Shown here: positions 13,284 to 14,021 of the stretch, piece by piece
How positions within the stretch are numbered: position 1 is the stretch's first letter
How the letters are laid out: each line of letters starts with the position of its first letter
Assembly (NCBI GenBank): GCA_005884255.1
Contig: VBDL01000016.1
Coordinates: 1-14,021 of the forward strand
Direction of reading: 5' to 3'
Source of the DNA: Betaproteobacteria bacterium
GTDB lineage: Bacteria; Pseudomonadota; Gammaproteobacteria; Burkholderiales; Burkholderiaceae_C
Length of the DNA: 14,021 nt
The notes under the pieces: model-generated
What the model saw: only the letters and a program-made list of their open reading frames with translations
The model's database searches: none
What the model was told of the DNA's origin: nothing
Translations under genes and position numbers: made by a program

Positions 13284-14021
13284 ATGACCACGTCGATCCA
13301 GAACTTCACCGACCCGCAGGCCGCGCTGGCGCACGTGACGGCGCTGTACGACGCGCAGATCGGCCTGCTGCGCGACGCACTGCAGCGCTTCGTCAACGGC
13401 GAGACCTTCACGCAGCGCGTACGCGCGCGCTACCCGCAAGTGCGCGTTCACAGCGACACCGTGGCGCGCGCCGACTCGCGGCTCGCCTACGGCTTCGTTG
13501 CCGGCCCCGGCGCCTACGAGACCTCGCTGACGCGGCCTGACCTGTTCGGCAACTACTACCTGGAGCAGTTCCGGCTGCTGCTGAAGAACCACGGCGCGCA
13601 CCTGGTCGGCGGGCTGGAGGTGGGCCTGAGCGAACAGCCGATCGCGGTGCACTTCTCGCTCGCCGAGCACGACTACCTCGAAGGCAGCATGAGCGCCGAG
13701 CGGCGCCTGCTGATGCGTGACCTGTTCGACCTGCCGGACCTGGGCGCGATGGACGACGGCATCGCCAACGGCACGCACGAGCCCCGGCCCGGCGAGGCGC
13801 AGCCACTGTCGCTGTTCACCGCGCCGCGCGTGGACTACTCGCTGCACCGGCTGCGGCACTACACCGGCACGGCGCCCGAGCACTTCCAGAACTTCGTGCT
13901 CTTCACGAACTACCAGTTCTACATCGACGAGTTCGTGCGCCTGGGGCAGGAGCTGATGTCGCAGCAGCAGGGCGCGCTGTTCGAAGGCGGCGCGCAAAGT
14001 GGCGATGTCGACGGCTATGTC
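13284..14021 (+). CDS. amn: AMP nucleosidase, N-terminal 246 residues (runs off window edge)
   Basis: Cytoplasmic enzyme that cleaves AMP to adenine and ribose 5-phosphate, used to lower AMP and salvage purine. The visible part matches the AMP-nucleosidase-specific N-terminal domain: AALAHVTALYDAQIGLLRDAL near the start, a TSLTRPDLFGNYYLEQF block, SMSAERR, then VDYSLHRLRHYTGTAPEHF from residue 183 and FVLFTNYQFYIDEFVRLG from residue 204. The last two blocks are nearly the same as in the E. coli enzyme as I remember it. The catalytic nucleoside-phosphorylase-like C-terminal half lies beyond 14021; the family is about 480-500 residues long. ATG 13284 is chosen; an in-frame ATG at 13275 would add three residues, and neither has a clear ribosome-binding site. 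It begins 25 bp after the M61 gene and may be cotranscribed with it. Confidence 0.94.
   Translation, partial: MTTSIQNFTDPQAALAHVTALYDAQIGLLRDALQRFVNGETFTQRVRARYPQVRVHSDTVARADSRLAYGFVAGPGAYETSLTRPDLFGNYYLEQFRLLLKNHGAHLVGGLEVGLSEQPIAVHFSLAEHDYLEGSMSAERRLLMRDLFDLPDLGAMDDGIANGTHEPRPGEAQPLSLFTAPRVDYSLHRLRHYTGTAPEHFQNFVLFTNYQFYIDEFVRLGQELMSQQQGALFEGGAQSGDVDGYV

Noticed and set aside
10412..13411. About 1000-codon minus-strand open frame opposite the ATPase, M61 and amn genes.
   Set aside because: It has no recognisable domain, and the plus-strand genes carry catalytic motifs. Shadow frame from codon bias.

Overview
The window is about 14 kb of very GC-rich, densely coding bacterial DNA. Strong G/C bias at third codon positions, short intergenic gaps, frequent TGATG/ATGA stop-start overlaps and the gene families present all suggest a betaproteobacterium, probably Burkholderiales of the Rubrivivax/Leptothrix/Methylibium type. 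That placement is inference from style, not from a marker gene. I found no RNA genes, CRISPR arrays, transposases or phage genes. No gene-free stretch exceeds 300 bases; the longest, 7506-7717, holds candidate operators.

Left part (1-4345, minus strand): a tightly packed run reads from right to left. It contains a CorA-type cation transporter with an unusually long N-terminal region, a NUDIX/metallo-beta-lactamase fusion protein, and a secreted M28 metallopeptidase that runs off the left edge. Middle part (4442-7505): an aldo/keto reductase and a GlxA-type regulator (DJ-1/PfpI plus AraC domains) meet tail to tail. The regulator is divergent from an isochorismatase-like cysteine hydrolase, with a perfect inverted repeat between them. 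A VOC-family protein then meets the hydrolase tail to tail across a hairpin that contains both stop codons.

Right part (7622-11198, plus strand): an FCD-type GntR regulator is preceded by two copies of a 12-bp near-palindromic sequence. It is translationally coupled to a polar amino-acid-type ABC importer: binding protein, permease 1, permease 2, ATPase. As given, this importer is broken. Permease 2 and the ATPase each lack a short conserved internal segment (about 34-37 and 44-47 nt) and change reading frame at the gap, while the regulator, binding protein and permease 1 look intact.

End (11273-14021, plus strand): an exported M61 metallopeptidase carries a 90-nt in-frame insertion rich in palindromes and flanked by an 8-bp direct repeat. 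The N-terminal half of AMP nucleosidase (amn) follows and runs off the right edge.

Most of this is ordinary chromosomal housekeeping and accessory metabolism; I do not see a new defence or mobile system. The points most worth a second look are the palindromic insertion inside the M61 gene, the paired deletions in the ABC operon, and the candidate operators next to the two regulators.
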